DNA from: Micromonospora rubida | Lineage (GTDB): Bacteria > Actinomycetota > Actinomycetes > Mycobacteriales > Micromonosporaceae | NCBI RefSeq assembly: GCF_009908295.1 | Contig: NZ_JAAALO010000013.1 | Coordinates: forward strand, 62,001 to 126,000 | Reading direction: 5' to 3' | Length of the DNA stretch: 64,000 nucleotides | Shown: piece by piece, positions 26,965 to 35,644 of the stretch | Layout of the letters: each line of letters begins with the position of its first letter | How positions within the stretch are numbered: position 1 is the stretch's first letter | Notes under the pieces: model-generated | What the model saw: only the letters and a program-made list of their open reading frames with translations | Told to the model about the DNA's origin: nothing | Databases searched by the model: none | Position numbers and translations under genes: made by a program

Positions 26965-27939
26965 TCAGGCCCGGGCTACCGGCAGGTCGAGCACCTCGTC
27001 GACGCTGCGGCGCGGCGTCGGGGAGCCCGGCTGGCCGTACCCGATGCGCATCACCATCTGCGGGGTGCCGAACCGGCCCAGGGACAGCCGCAGCGCCTCC
27101 CGTGCCCCCGGCACCTCGATCGGCTGGGAGAGCATCGACACGCCCAGCCCGGCGTCGGTGGCGGTGAGCAGCACCCGTTGCAGGGCCTGGCCGGCGATCA
27201 CCTGGTCGGTGGTGGTGTTGCCCGTCGCGCCGAGCACGGCGACCAGCGGCTCCGGCTCGAAGTCCCGCCCCGGGGCCCGGTCGCGCCCACCGAAGCCGCG
27301 GCTGGGCAGCAGGTCCTGCGGTTCGCCCAGCGGGCCGCCGGCGGCGGCCGGGATTCCGTCGGGGGCGGGCGCGGTGCGTACCCAGTCGGCCAGTTCGGCG
27401 CGGTAGGCGGGGTCGCGCTCCAGGACCCGGTTGGCGCTGCGGGCGATCTCGGCGAACGCGTTGACGGCGCTGACCCCGATCACCAGTTCCAGCCAGCCCT
27501 GCTCGGCGCGGGCCGCCTCGCCGAGCCGCCAGCGGGCGTCGGCGGGCACCGGGTCGGGCCAGAACGGGGTGCGGTGGCTGAACCGGTGCGGGATGGCCGC
27601 GTACAGGCTCCGCTCCGCCGGGGTCGGGTGGCGTGGCACGTCGGGGGTGAGCCGGGCGAGCACGTCGGTCTCCGTCGGGTACGGACGCAGCCGGACCTTC
27701 GCCGGGGTGCCCGCCACGGCCAGCGACAGCCGCAGGTTGAACAGGGCCGCCCCGCAGGCGATCCGGGCACCCCAGCCGCTCGGGTCGGTGGCCGGCAGCC
27801 GGCGCTCGCGGTCCACCGCCACCTCGATTCCGCCGTCGCGCAGGCGGAACCGCCATGGCTGGGTGTTGTGCAGCGACGGCGCCCGGACGGCGTCCGCCGC
27901 GGCGGCCCTGAGCTGCTCGACGGTGAAGTCGGTCTCCAT
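26965..27939 (-). CDS. Acg-family nitroreductase-like protein (dormancy-type), copy 1
   Basis: 324 residues from ATG 27939 with AAGGAGC eight bases upstream; the open frame beyond it is read-through. N-terminal SLHNTQPWRFRL and central GRDFEPEPLVAVLGA mark the Acg/Rv2032-like branch of the FMN nitroreductase superfamily, members of which sit in the M. tuberculosis DosR regulon. In that family a lid covers the flavin pocket and the reaction is unknown. The gene is divergent from the DevR-type regulator, and a minus-strand GGGAC-N4-GGCCC box lies 83 bp upstream of the start. A paralogue is at 34429-35433. Confidence 0.85.
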   Translation of the reverse strand: METDFTVEQLRAAAADAVRAPSLHNTQPWRFRLRDGGIEVAVDRERRLPATDPSGWGARIACGAALFNLRLSLAVAGTPAKVRLRPYPTETDVLARLTPDVPRHPTPAERSLYAAIPHRFSHRTPFWPDPVPADARWRLGEAARAEQGWLELVIGVSAVNAFAEIARSANRVLERDPAYRAELADWVRTAPAPDGIPAAAGGPLGEPQDLLPSRGFGGRDRAPGRDFEPEPLVAVLGATGNTTTDQVIAGQALQRVLLTATDAGLGVSMLSQPIEVPGAREALRLSLGRFGTPQMVMRIGYGQPGSPTPRRSVDEVLDLPVARA

Positions 27940-28021
27940 GGTGGTGCTCCTTCCCGTGGCAGTTCCTGCCGCCCCGTTTCGGTCCACCTCCACGGTGCGT
28001 GATAGGGGCGGTGTGCGGGCA

Positions 28022-28035
28022 GGGCCGGATGTCCC
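28022..28035 (-). promoter_or_regulatory. DosR-box-like site upstream of acg copy 1
   Basis: Minus strand reads GGGACATCCGGCCC, 12 of 14 identical to the box facing devR. It lies 83 bp before the acg start codon. Confidence 0.5.
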
Positions 28036-28079
28036 CTCTGCCCCGGGACCCCCTGCCCAGGCGGCCCCCGGTCGGCGTC

Positions 28080-28093
28080 GGGACCTTCGGCCC
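28080..28093 (+). promoter_or_regulatory. DosR-box-like site upstream of the devR-type gene
   Basis: GGGACCTTCGGCCC, matching the GGGAC-N4-G(G/T)CCC form of DosR/DevR sites, 35 bp before the start codon. Suggests autoregulation. Confidence 0.55.
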
Positions 28094-28128
28094 GTGCGAG
28101 GGGCGGCGCGAGGGGGTAGAAATGGGGG

Positions 28129-28767
28129 ATGATCCGGGTGTTCCTTCTCGACGACCACGAGGTCGTCCGTCGTGGCCTTGCCGACCTGCTCACCAGCAGC
28201 GGCGACATCGAGGTGGTGGGTGAGTCGGGCTCCGCCCAGGAGGCGGCCCGTCGCATCCCCTCGCTGCGGCCCGACGTGGCGATCCTCGACGCCCGGCTGC
28301 CAGACGGCAACGGCATCGACGTGTGCCGGGACGTCCGCGCCGTGGACTCGTCGATCAAAGGGCTGATCCTCACCTCGTACGAGGACGACGAGGCGCTGTT
28401 CGCGGCGATCATGGCCGGCGCGTCCGGCTACGTGCTCAAGCAGATCCGCGGCACCGACCTGGTCGACGCGGTGCACCGGGTGGCCGCCGGGCAGTCGCTG
28501 CTCGACCCGGCGATCACGACCCGGGTGCTGGATCGCATTCGCAGCGGCGTGGAGCAGCCCAACGAGCTGAAGGCCCTCACCGAGCAGGAGCGCCGCATCC
28601 TGGAGTACGTCGCCGAGGGGCTGACCAATCGGGAGATCGCCGGCAAGATGTTCCTGGCCGAGAAGACGGTGAAGAACTACGTCTCCAGCGTGCTGGCCAA
28701 GCTGGGCCTGGAGCGCCGTACCCAGGCCGCCGTCCTGGCCACCCGCCTCCTGGGCCCCCGCCACTAG
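28129..28767 (+). CDS. DevR/DosR-type response regulator (NarL/LuxR family)
   Basis: 212 residues. Receiver domain 1-120 with acidic pocket DD at 8-9, phosphoacceptor Asp54 (AILDARLPDG), Thr/Ser switch in LTSYED and Lys in YVLKQIRG. A LuxR-type HTH lies at about 148-205 (LTEQERRILEYVAEGLTNREIAGKMFLAEKTVKNYVSSVL). Length, Asp54 and overall sequence agree with DevR of mycobacteria, which induces the dormancy regulon on hypoxia, NO or CO. Genes of exactly that regulon type surround it. The likely cognate kinase is at 32640-34364, separated from it by an unrelated drug-resistance unit. Confidence 0.9.
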   Translation: MIRVFLLDDHEVVRRGLADLLTSSGDIEVVGESGSAQEAARRIPSLRPDVAILDARLPDGNGIDVCRDVRAVDSSIKGLILTSYEDDEALFAAIMAGASGYVLKQIRGTDLVDAVHRVAAGQSLLDPAITTRVLDRIRSGVEQPNELKALTEQERRILEYVAEGLTNREIAGKMFLAEKTVKNYVSSVLAKLGLERRTQAAVLATRLLGPRH

Positions 28768-28960
28768 CTAGGGCCCCGGAGCGGCATCCACCGCATGGGG
28801 GTAAGTGCGGTAGCTGCGGCTTGATCGATGGATTGCGGCGAAGATCCTGTTCATGTTGTGGGTCCTGGCCGTTGTGGGTGGGCGGGTGAGGTGGGACAGG
28901 GGGCCGGCCGTCCGGCGGTCCGAGCGGCTGGGGTGTCGGGCGGGTGGTGCCACCTCGCCT

Positions 28961-29150
28961 CCTTTGCTCTGCTGCCGCCACCGCAACACCAGCACCGCCG
29001 TGCAACGACCAGCACCGCCGTGCAGCACCAGCACCGGCACCGGCGTCGCGTAGCCGCTTCGCGTCGGGTGCCGGCACGAGAGGCCGGCACGAGAGGTCGG
29101 CAGAATCGTCACGCTCCGCGAGCGTTGCACCGGGGGCAGCAGAGCAAAGG
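28961..29150. repeat. 16-bp perfect inverted repeat with 158-bp interior
   Basis: CCTTTGCTCTGCTGCC at 28961-28976 and its exact inverse at 29135-29150. The interior has no gene and includes the CACCAGCACCG-like tandem units. Confidence 0.65.
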
Positions 29151-29230
29151 GGGCGCTGTGGGGTTGCCCGCCGGTCAGCGACGACATCAGCGGCGGTGTT
29201 CCCACCCCGCCCCCTGGGGTGGGATTTCAC

Positions 29231-29291
29231 GATCGTCTGCTGATTTTGGGGAACTCGCCCGGCGTGTCGTCTCACAAATCAGCAGACGATC
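29231..29291. repeat. 16-bp perfect inverted repeat hairpin
   Basis: GATCGTCTGCTGATTT (29231-29246) and its inverse (29276-29291) with a 29-nt loop. AT-richer than its surroundings. Could be a dispersed REP-like element or a strong hairpin. Confidence 0.65.
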
Positions 29292-29509
29292 ACGCCACGA
29301 CAGGCTGCCCTGCACCCCGACGCCACCGTGCACATCGTCGCCACCAAAGGGTGGCTGCGTCGACACACGCCAGGCACGCCCGGGGTGAGTGTCGTCAGGT
29401 CAGGCCAGCGGCCAGCGGCCAGCGGCCGTAGGCGGTCAGGGACCGGGCGACGGCTGGGCGGTGGTCCGGCTGCGCCGGATGACGACGGTCATCGCGGCGA
29501 GGTGCTCCG

Positions 29510-30061
29510 TCACGCACTGGCAAGGAAGGCGTGGGCCAGTGTGTGGCCGAGCAGTTGACCGGCTTCCTCGGCGGTTCTGCGCCCGACAAGAACTTCCTCG
29601 TTGGCGGCGCGGCCGAGGCCGTGGATCATCGCGTACACCCACTCGGGTGGGAGGTCGGTGCGGAGTTCACCCCGGTCGGCGGCGTCGGTCAACCACACCA
29701 GTAGCGGCTCGTCGGCCGCAGGGCGGCGCAGCGGCGCGTCGGTAGCCGCGCCACGACGGTTGTCGAGGAAGCGGTAGCGTTCGCCGACTCGGATGATCCC
29801 GGGGCCAAGACGGTGGAAGACCGTCGCGGCCGTGGCCCCCGGTGTGATCGCGGTCGTGACGACGGCCCTCTCCTCGTCGACGACGAGGTGGATGAGCGCC
29901 TGAATGAGGTGCTCCCGCGTAGGAAAGTGCCGGTAGACGGTGATTCGCGCCACGCCGGAGGCCTCGGCGATCTGCCGCATGCTCGCCTCGGGGTCGGCCG
30001 CGAGCAACCGGATGGCCGCGGCGATCACGGCGTCCCGGTTGCGTCGAGCGTCCTGCCGCAT
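29510..30061 (-). CDS. TetR-family transcriptional regulator
   Basis: About 183 residues from ATG 30061. GTG codons at 30076 and 30100 would add 5 or 13 residues, and none has a clear ribosome site. N-terminal HTH (DAVIAAAIRLLAADPEASMRQIAEASGVARITVYRHFPTREHLIQAL) with the canonical TetR YRHF core, then a helical ligand-binding domain. Divergent from an MFS exporter gene. TGATACA-type operator copies fill the gap between them, and one more copy lies upstream of the pentapeptide-repeat gene at 31891, so this repressor probably controls all three. Confidence 0.87.
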   Translation of the reverse strand: MRQDARRNRDAVIAAAIRLLAADPEASMRQIAEASGVARITVYRHFPTREHLIQALIHLVVDEERAVVTTAITPGATAATVFHRLGPGIIRVGERYRFLDNRRGAATDAPLRRPAADEPLLVWLTDAADRGELRTDLPPEWVYAMIHGLGRAANEEVLVGRRTAEEAGQLLGHTLAHAFLASA

Positions 30062-30108
30062 CCCATGGTCGGCCACGTTGAGCTCAGTAGCGTCACCCAC
30101 CCAATAAA

Positions 30109-30144
30109 TGATACAACCTGTCGCAACTGATACAGCGTGTTTCA
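30109..30144. promoter_or_regulatory. two 17-bp TetR operator candidates
   Basis: TGATACAACCTGTCGCA (30109-30125) and TGATACAGCGTGTTTCA (30128-30144), 19 bp apart, are imperfect palindromes of form TGATACA-N3-TGTNNCA. They match 12 and 13 of 17 positions of the palindrome upstream of the pentapeptide gene. They lie between the TetR and MFS genes. Confidence 0.55.
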
Positions 30145-30157
30145 CTTGGAGGGCTGC

Positions 30158-31708
30158 GTGGGCGTGATCGAGGCAGTAGACCCGGGCCTGTCGAGGCGGA
30201 AGCGACGGTTGACCCTCGTCGCGGTGGCGTTGGGCGTGGTGATGGTCAGCCTGGACGGAACCGTCGTCCACATAGCCAACCCGACGATCGCCCGCGAACT
30301 CGGCTCGTCGATGACCGGTCTGCAGTGGGTGACCAACGGCTACCTTCTCGCCCTGGCGGTGACGTTGATCGTCGGCGGCAAGCTCGGCGACAGGTTCGGC
30401 CGGCGCCGGATCTTCGTGATCGGAGTCGTCGGTTTCGCCCTCGCCTCTCTCGGGTGCGGTCTGTCGCTGTCGACCCCGGCACTGATCGCCTTCCGGGTGT
30501 TGCAGGGATTCGCCGGGGCGTTGCTGGTGCCGAACACCCTTGCGATCCTGAGGTCGGCGTTCCCGCCGGCCGAGCTGGGCCGTGCCATCGGAACGTGGGG
30601 TGCGGCATCGGCGTTCGCCGCAGCCGCCGGACCGATCGTCGGTGGGCTGCTGGTGGAGTACCTGTCCTGGCCGGCGATCTTCCTGCTGAACGTGCCGATC
30701 GGAATGCTCGCCGCCGTGCTCGCGGTTCGCTGGATCGACGAGAGCCGCGCCCCGGGCCGCGCTGACCGCTTCGACATCGTCGGTGCCAGCATGCTGGCTG
30801 CGGCGTTGTTCGTGCTGGTCTGGGCGCTGACCGGCGCGCACGGCCGAGGGTGGGGGTACGGGGCCGCGAGCGTGGCCACGGCCCTGATTCTTCTCCTGGG
30901 GTTCGTGGCTCGACAGCGCAGCGCTCCCGCTCCGCTCCTTCCGCTGTCGCTGTTTCGTTCCCGCGCTCTGTCGGTCGGTGTCGTCCTGCTCGTAACGGGC
31001 AACCTCGCGCTGTACGGGGTGCTGTTCTCCATCGGCCTCTATCTGCAGAACGTGCACGGCTACACGCCGCTGGAGACCGGTGTTCGCCTGCTGCCGCTGA
31101 TGGCGGTGTTCATGGTCAGCTCGCCGCTGGGGGGACGCCTGACCGAGAGGCTCGGGGCGCGCTGGCCGTTGGTGCTCGGGATGGCGCTGCTCGCGGCCAG
31201 CTTCTTCGGGCTGGTCGGCCTGTCGGCGGACTCCCCCTACAGCCAGCAGTGGCCATGGTTGATCCTGCTGGGGTCCGGCATGGGAATCGTCGTGGTCGCC
31301 GGGACCGAGACCGTCATCGGGACGGCGCCCGCCCGACACAGCGGGGTGGCGGGCGGTTTGCAAACCACCGCGAACCAGCTCGGTGGTGTGCTCGGCACCA
31401 CGGTTTTCGGGACGGTGATCGCGACGATCGTCGCACGGACGCTACAGTCCGAACTGCATCGCGCAGATGTCCCTGACGCGATCGCCGAACAGGTCGTCGC
31501 GCACACCGGCCTGGCCGAGCAGGGAATCGCTCCACTCGCCGCGCGGACGAACGAGCTGGCCGCGGCGGCGATCACGACGGCAACGGAACGCGCGTTCATG
31601 TCCGGCATGCACGCGGTCATGTGGATCGGCGCCGGCATCGCGCTCCTCAGCGCACTGCTGGCGCTGCTGATCCCAGCACCCCGCTCGGGCAGGAACGGCG
31701 GCACCTGA
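30158..31708 (+). CDS. MFS multidrug exporter, DHA2 (EmrB/QacA) type
   Basis: 516 residues from GTG 30158 (GGAGGG five bases upstream); the frame is open from 30137. Length and hydrophobicity fit a 14-helix DHA2 proton antiporter. MVSLDGTVVHIANPTIAREL matches motif D1 at the end of helix 1, GGKLGDRFGRRRIF is motif A, and GRAIGTWGAASAFAAAAGPIVGGLL resembles motif C. Predicted to export drugs or metabolites across the plasma membrane. Divergent from TetR, which likely represses it. A 38-bp tandem duplication covers its 3' end. Confidence 0.92.
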   Translation: MGVIEAVDPGLSRRKRRLTLVAVALGVVMVSLDGTVVHIANPTIARELGSSMTGLQWVTNGYLLALAVTLIVGGKLGDRFGRRRIFVIGVVGFALASLGCGLSLSTPALIAFRVLQGFAGALLVPNTLAILRSAFPPAELGRAIGTWGAASAFAAAAGPIVGGLLVEYLSWPAIFLLNVPIGMLAAVLAVRWIDESRAPGRADRFDIVGASMLAAALFVLVWALTGAHGRGWGYGAASVATALILLLGFVARQRSAPAPLLPLSLFRSRALSVGVVLLVTGNLALYGVLFSIGLYLQNVHGYTPLETGVRLLPLMAVFMVSSPLGGRLTERLGARWPLVLGMALLAASFFGLVGLSADSPYSQQWPWLILLGSGMGIVVVAGTETVIGTAPARHSGVAGGLQTTANQLGGVLGTTVFGTVIATIVARTLQSELHRADVPDAIAEQVVAHTGLAEQGIAPLAARTNELAAAAITTATERAFMSGMHAVMWIGAGIALLSALLALLIPAPRSGRNGGT

Positions 31709-31769
31709 GCCGATCGAGGTCGACTGGCGGGAACCGCGGCACCTGAGCCGACCGAGGTCGACTGGCGGG
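31700..31769. repeat. tandem duplication across the MFS stop codon
   Basis: A 32-bp segment (31700-31731, starting GGCACCTGAGCCGA) recurs at 31738-31769 with one substitution, period 38 bp. The first copy contains the MFS stop codon. A run of GGGGCGGGC units follows at about 31829-31855. Confidence 0.7.
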
Positions 31770-31890
31770 GACGCGGCCGATGGCTTTCGGCCGCCACGTC
31801 CACCTGCCCGACTGCCCGAGCGCGGCGGGCGGGGCGGGCGGGGCGGGCGGGGCGACCGCCGAGCGCCCCGGGGACAGCGCCGGCAGGGCG

Positions 31891-32490
31891 TCAGTCGACG
31901 ACCGCGCCATGGGCCTCGGCCAGTACGACCGCACCCGTCAGGTCCAGCTTGGTGTTGCGCAGTCGTGCCGCCCCCAGGTCGACGCCCGCCAGGTTCGCGC
32001 CGCGGAGGTCCGCCTCGTGGAGGTTGGCGTTGCGCAGGGTCGCGCCCGAGAGGTCACAACCCCGTAGGCAGGCGTGGCTCAGGTCCGCTTCCGACAGGTC
32101 GGCATCCTGTAGCGGCACGCCGGTGAGGTCCTGCCTGGCGAGTTCGGCGCCACGCATGACGACCCCTCGCCACTGGCCGCCGGTCACCGAGATCGGACGC
32201 AGCTTGCATTCGACGAAGGTGCTGCCGCTGAGCTTGCAGCCGGTGAGGGTGGCGGTGAACAGTGAGGTGCGCCGGAACTCGCAGGTCACGAAGGCTGATG
32301 CGGTGTGGGTGGAGGCGTTCAGCCGGCAGTTGGCGAAGACGCACGACTCGAACTGCGCCCCGGTGCTGGTCGACTCGGTGAGGTCGACCTCACGGAAGAC
32401 GCACCTGCGGTAGCGATGCCCCGACAGGTCGCGGCCGTACCAGTCCAGACCGACGAACTCTTCCTCGGTCCACGTCTCCGCATGGCGCAT
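31891..32490 (-). CDS. pentapeptide-repeat protein (MfpA/Qnr-like)
   Basis: 199 residues from ATG 32490 with GGAGGAG nine bases upstream. Almost the whole length is built of pentapeptides A(D/N)LXX or similar (DADLSEADLSHACLRGCDLSG, and NANLHEADLRGANLAGVDL), which fold as a right-handed quadrilateral beta helix. MfpA and Qnr proteins of about 180-220 residues mimic DNA and protect gyrase from fluoroquinolones. The length fits, but the gyrase-specific loop cannot be judged here. A TGATACA palindrome like those of the TetR/MFS promoter sits upstream, linking it to that drug-resistance unit. Confidence 0.83.
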   Translation of the reverse strand: MRHAETWTEEEFVGLDWYGRDLSGHRYRRCVFREVDLTESTSTGAQFESCVFANCRLNASTHTASAFVTCEFRRTSLFTATLTGCKLSGSTFVECKLRPISVTGGQWRGVVMRGAELARQDLTGVPLQDADLSEADLSHACLRGCDLSGATLRNANLHEADLRGANLAGVDLGAARLRNTKLDLTGAVVLAEAHGAVVD

Positions 32491-32521
32491 CGGTGGCTCC
32501 TCCGCTGGCGGCAGTCCGGAT

Positions 32522-32544
32522 AAGTGATACAGACCGTATCACTT
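32522..32544. promoter_or_regulatory. palindromic operator upstream of the pentapeptide gene
   Basis: AAGTGATAC (32522-32530) and GTATCACTT (32536-32544) are perfect 9-bp inverses with a 5-bp centre. The inner 17 bp (TGATACAGACCGTATCA) resembles the two copies at 30109 and 30128. Confidence 0.6.
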
Positions 32545-32639
32545 CATCGCGACGCCATCGGAGGCGTCGCGACAGCCGGCGCGATCGCGGAGCCGAGGGG
32601 CACGGGCCGAGGGGCAGGTCACGGGCCGAGGGGCGGGGG

Positions 32640-34364
32640 TCAGTCGCGGAGCGGGACCGACCAGCGCAGTTCCGTGCCGTGCGGGATCGCCGGGCGTACC
32701 TCGAAGTCGCCGGCGTGGCGCTCGGCGCGCTCGCGGAGGTTGACCAGGCCGCCCCGGGCGGCGGCCGGGTCGCAGCCCCGGCCGTCGTCGGTGACGGTGA
32801 CCGTGACCCAGCCGCCGTCGACCCGGACCGCCACCGCGACGCGGCTGGCCTCGGCGTGGCGGACCGCGTTGGACAGCGCCTCGCGCAGCACGGCGGTCAG
32901 GTCGGGCCGGATCGGCTCGGGGACGGCGCTGTCGATCGGCCCGGTCAGCTCCAGCGTCGGCCGGAAGCCCAGCGACCCGGCGGCCACGTCGACCGCCTCG
33001 CGGATCTCGGTGCGCAGCGCCGCGCTCATCGGGGTACGCAGCTCGAAGATGGTCCGCCGGATGTCCCGGATGGTGGCGTCCAGGTCGTCGACGGCCGCGT
33101 TGATCCGCTTGGCCACCTCGGGGCGGGCGTTCATCGCGCCGCTCTGCAACTGCAGGCCGGTGGCGAACAGCCGCTGGATCACCACGTCGTGCAGGTCACG
33201 GGCGATACGCTCGCGGTCCTCCAGGACCACCAGCAGCTCCCGCTCCTCCTGCCCCCGGGCCCGCTCCATGGCCAGCGCGGCCTGCCCGGCGAAGCTGCCC
33301 AGCAGCGCCACGTCGTCGTCGGTGGCCCCGCCCCGGTCCGGCCCGTACGCGATCACCAGGACGCCGTGCAGGGTGTCGGCGGCGGCCAGCGGGGACACCA
33401 CCGCCGGCCCGGCGGTCACCGGGGCCGGCCAGGGGGCCGCCTCGGCCAGGTTCTCCACCAGCTCGTGCCGCCGCCCGGTGACCGACCCGGCGAAGGCGGT
33501 CTCGGCGGCCGGCAGCACCGCCCCGACCAGCTCCCGGGCCCGCTCGTCGGCGCCGTCGACCACCTCCACGGTGAACTCGCCGGCGTCCTCGTCGTAGAGC
33601 AGCACCACGGCCAGCTCCGCCTCGGCGACCTCCCGGGACCGGCGGGCCACCAGGGTCAGCGCGTCGGTGCGCCGCACCTCGCCGAGCAGCACCGAGGTGA
33701 TCTCGGCGGTGGCGGCCAGCCAGCGCTCCCGCCGGTGGGCCAGCGCGTACAGCCGGGCGTTCTCGATCGCCACGCCGGCCGCGGCGGCCAGCGCCACCAC
33801 GATCTCCTCGTCGTCCTCGGTGAACTCGGCGGCGCCCTGCTTCTCGGCCAGGTAGAGGTTGCCGAACACCTGGTCGCGGATGCGCACCGGCACGCCGAGG
33901 AAGCTGTGCATCGGCGGGTGGTTCGGTGGGAAGCCGTACGACTGCGGGTGCTTGGTGATGTCCGGCATCCGCACCGGGTGCGGGTCGTCGATGAGCAGCC
34001 CGAGCACGCCCCGGCCGTGCGGCAGCTCGCCGATGCTCGCGTGCAGCTCGGGGTCGATGCCGTGCACGACGAAGTCGTGCAGCAGCCGGTCGGAGCCGAT
34101 CACCCCGAGCGCGCCGTACCGGGCGCCGGCCAGATCGCAGGCGGACTGCACGATCCGTTGCAGGGTGCTGCGCAGGTCCAGGTCGGTGCCGATGCCGACC
34201 ACCGCGTCGAGCAGCGCGCGCAGCCGTTCCCGGCTGGTGACCACCTCGCCCACCCGGTCCAGCATTTCCTGGAGCAGCTCGTCGAGCCGGACCCGCGACA
34301 GCGGGCTCAGCCCCAGCGACGGGGTGACGTGATCGTGCATCGGGTTCGGTGTGCTGCTGGCCAC
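32640..34364 (-). CDS. DevS/DosS-type GAF sensor histidine kinase
   Basis: 574 residues from GTG 34364. ATG 34340 is possible but shorter. Two GAF domains (about 45-200 and 225-370) precede a HisKA_3 dimerisation helix with phospho-acceptor His392 (ARDLHDVVIQRLF) and an HATPase_c domain (EALSNAVRHAEA, DDGRG). With the GTG start, His149 falls in FPPNHPPMHSFLGVP, the position and motif of the haem-ligating His149 of M. tuberculosis DosS. I therefore predict a haem-based O2/NO/CO or redox sensor acting on the DevR-type regulator at 28129. It lies 64 bp downstream of, and may be co-transcribed with, acg copy 2. Confidence 0.9.
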   Translation of the reverse strand: MASSTPNPMHDHVTPSLGLSPLSRVRLDELLQEMLDRVGEVVTSRERLRALLDAVVGIGTDLDLRSTLQRIVQSACDLAGARYGALGVIGSDRLLHDFVVHGIDPELHASIGELPHGRGVLGLLIDDPHPVRMPDITKHPQSYGFPPNHPPMHSFLGVPVRIRDQVFGNLYLAEKQGAAEFTEDDEEIVVALAAAAGVAIENARLYALAHRRERWLAATAEITSVLLGEVRRTDALTLVARRSREVAEAELAVVLLYDEDAGEFTVEVVDGADERARELVGAVLPAAETAFAGSVTGRRHELVENLAEAAPWPAPVTAGPAVVSPLAAADTLHGVLVIAYGPDRGGATDDDVALLGSFAGQAALAMERARGQEERELLVVLEDRERIARDLHDVVIQRLFATGLQLQSGAMNARPEVAKRINAAVDDLDATIRDIRRTIFELRTPMSAALRTEIREAVDVAAGSLGFRPTLELTGPIDSAVPEPIRPDLTAVLREALSNAVRHAEASRVAVAVRVDGGWVTVTVTDDGRGCDPAAARGGLVNLRERAERHAGDFEVRPAIPHGTELRWSVPLRD

Positions 34365-34428
34365 CGACCGATGCTATCGCCCGTGGCCTCGCGGCTCATG
34401 GCCCCGGTGGCCGGGCGGGGCCTGGCCC

Positions 34429-35433
34429 TCACGCGTCCGTGGAGCGCACCGCGGAGGTGTCCACGACCTGCTCGGTGGGCAGCCGCGGGGTGTGCGGCGG
34501 GCCGGCGTGCGCCGGGTCCGCGATCCCCATCCGGAGCACCAGGTACGGGTACGCCATCCCGGCGAGCACCTGGCGCAGGGCCTGCCGGGTGCCCTCCACC
34601 TCCACCACGCCGGACAGCGGCACCATCGACACGCCCAGCCGGGTGGCGGTCAGCCACGCCGCGGAGAGCGCCTCACCGGCCCGAAGCCAGCTGTCCCGCT
34701 CGTCCTCGTCGCCGAAGAGCAGCCCGTACACCGCCGTCCGGTCGTGGCCCTGGCCGACCGGCAGGCTGCCGGGACGGCCGAAGTCCCGACCCGGCACGGT
34801 GGTCTGCGGCGCCTGGTCGGGCAGCACCTCGGGGGGCAGACCGGTGCCGGTGCCCGTACGGCTCGTCCAGTAGGCCAGCTCATCGCGCAGCTGCGGGTCC
34901 TCCGCCTCGACCGACCCGGCGCGCGACGCAGCGGCGGCCAGCTCCATCACCTGGTCGGCGTTGAGGATCTGCAACTGGGCGCCCTCGGCGGCGGCTGCCT
35001 TCGTGATGTCGTCGACAACCGGGGTCGGCACGGGCTCGTCGCTGACCGGCCGCCGGTCGGTGTGCCGGACCTGCATGCACTGCACCGTGTGCATGGCGTC
35101 CGGGTCCGCCCCGGCGCGCTTGAGGCCGGTGACCCGGGCCAACAGCTCCGGATCGGTCGGGTCGGAGATCCGCTCGACCACGAAGGCCCAGCCCTCGGCC
35201 GCCAGTGCCACCCGGGCGTGGTGCAGGGCCGCGCCGCAGCTCAGCGCGACCAGCCGGCCCTCCGGGTCGGCGGCGCTCAGCTGGCGTTCCCGCACGACGC
35301 GCAGCTCCAGGGCGTCGGGCAGGACCCGCCAGCGCCACGGCTGCGTGTTGTGCACCGAGGGGGCGTGACCGGCCATCGCGGCGGCCTCCGCGAGGGCGGT
35401 GGTCAACGCACGGTCCGGCGTCTCGTGGCTCAT
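34429..35433 (-). CDS. Acg-family nitroreductase-like protein, copy 2
   Basis: 334 residues from ATG 35433 with GAAAGG nine bases upstream. Shares with copy 1 the SVHNTQPWRWRV start, the Cys-Gly-Ala-Ala-Leu segment, VPGRDFGRPG in the middle and LGVSMVPLSGVVEVEGTRQALR near the end. Member of the Acg/Rv2032-like flavin-fold family, typically induced with DevR/DosR in dormancy. The biochemical role is unknown. The downstream kinase gene follows on the same strand after 64 bp. A 27-bp palindrome about 95 bp upstream may be a regulatory site. Confidence 0.85.
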   Translation of the reverse strand: MSHETPDRALTTALAEAAAMAGHAPSVHNTQPWRWRVLPDALELRVVRERQLSAADPEGRLVALSCGAALHHARVALAAEGWAFVVERISDPTDPELLARVTGLKRAGADPDAMHTVQCMQVRHTDRRPVSDEPVPTPVVDDITKAAAAEGAQLQILNADQVMELAAAASRAGSVEAEDPQLRDELAYWTSRTGTGTGLPPEVLPDQAPQTTVPGRDFGRPGSLPVGQGHDRTAVYGLLFGDEDERDSWLRAGEALSAAWLTATRLGVSMVPLSGVVEVEGTRQALRQVLAGMAYPYLVLRMGIADPAHAGPPHTPRLPTEQVVDTSAVRSTDA

Positions 35434-35526
35434 CGTCACGACCTTTCGTCTCTGCCCATCGTGCCCCAGCCCGGCGGTGCTCCGGGCGGGGTTGCCGCTC
35501 CATCCTGCGGCACGGGCTGCCCGGAC

Positions 35527-35553
35527 GCACGGGACGCGGGCCTCGTCCCGTGC
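35527..35553. promoter_or_regulatory. 27-bp palindrome upstream of acg copy 2
   Basis: GCACGGGACG (35527-35536) and its exact inverse CGTCCCGTGC (35544-35553), 7-bp centre. It contains GGGAC/GTCCC half-sites, but their spacing differs from the DosR-type boxes elsewhere here. Confidence 0.45.
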
Positions 35554-35644
35554 GGGCGCTTCGCCTCCGCCGATCATGGCAGGTCGGACGGATGATTCGT
35601 CCGTTGGCATCCTCGCCGGTACCCGTCGTTGAGAGGATCCGCAG

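Larger units (their letters stand above)
28768..29509. other. 742-bp gene-free region with two long inverted repeats
   Basis: No credible gene. It contains two inverted repeats (listed separately), a short tandem stretch around 28985-29045 built on CACCAGCACCGCCGTGCA-like units, and no clear promoter. It separates the devR-type gene from the TetR gene and may mark the junction of an insertion. Confidence 0.5.

Noticed and set aside
26965..28764. 599-codon minus-strand frame covering acg and the region opposite devR
   Set aside because: Read-through upstream of the real acg start at 27939. The devR strand is clearly coding.
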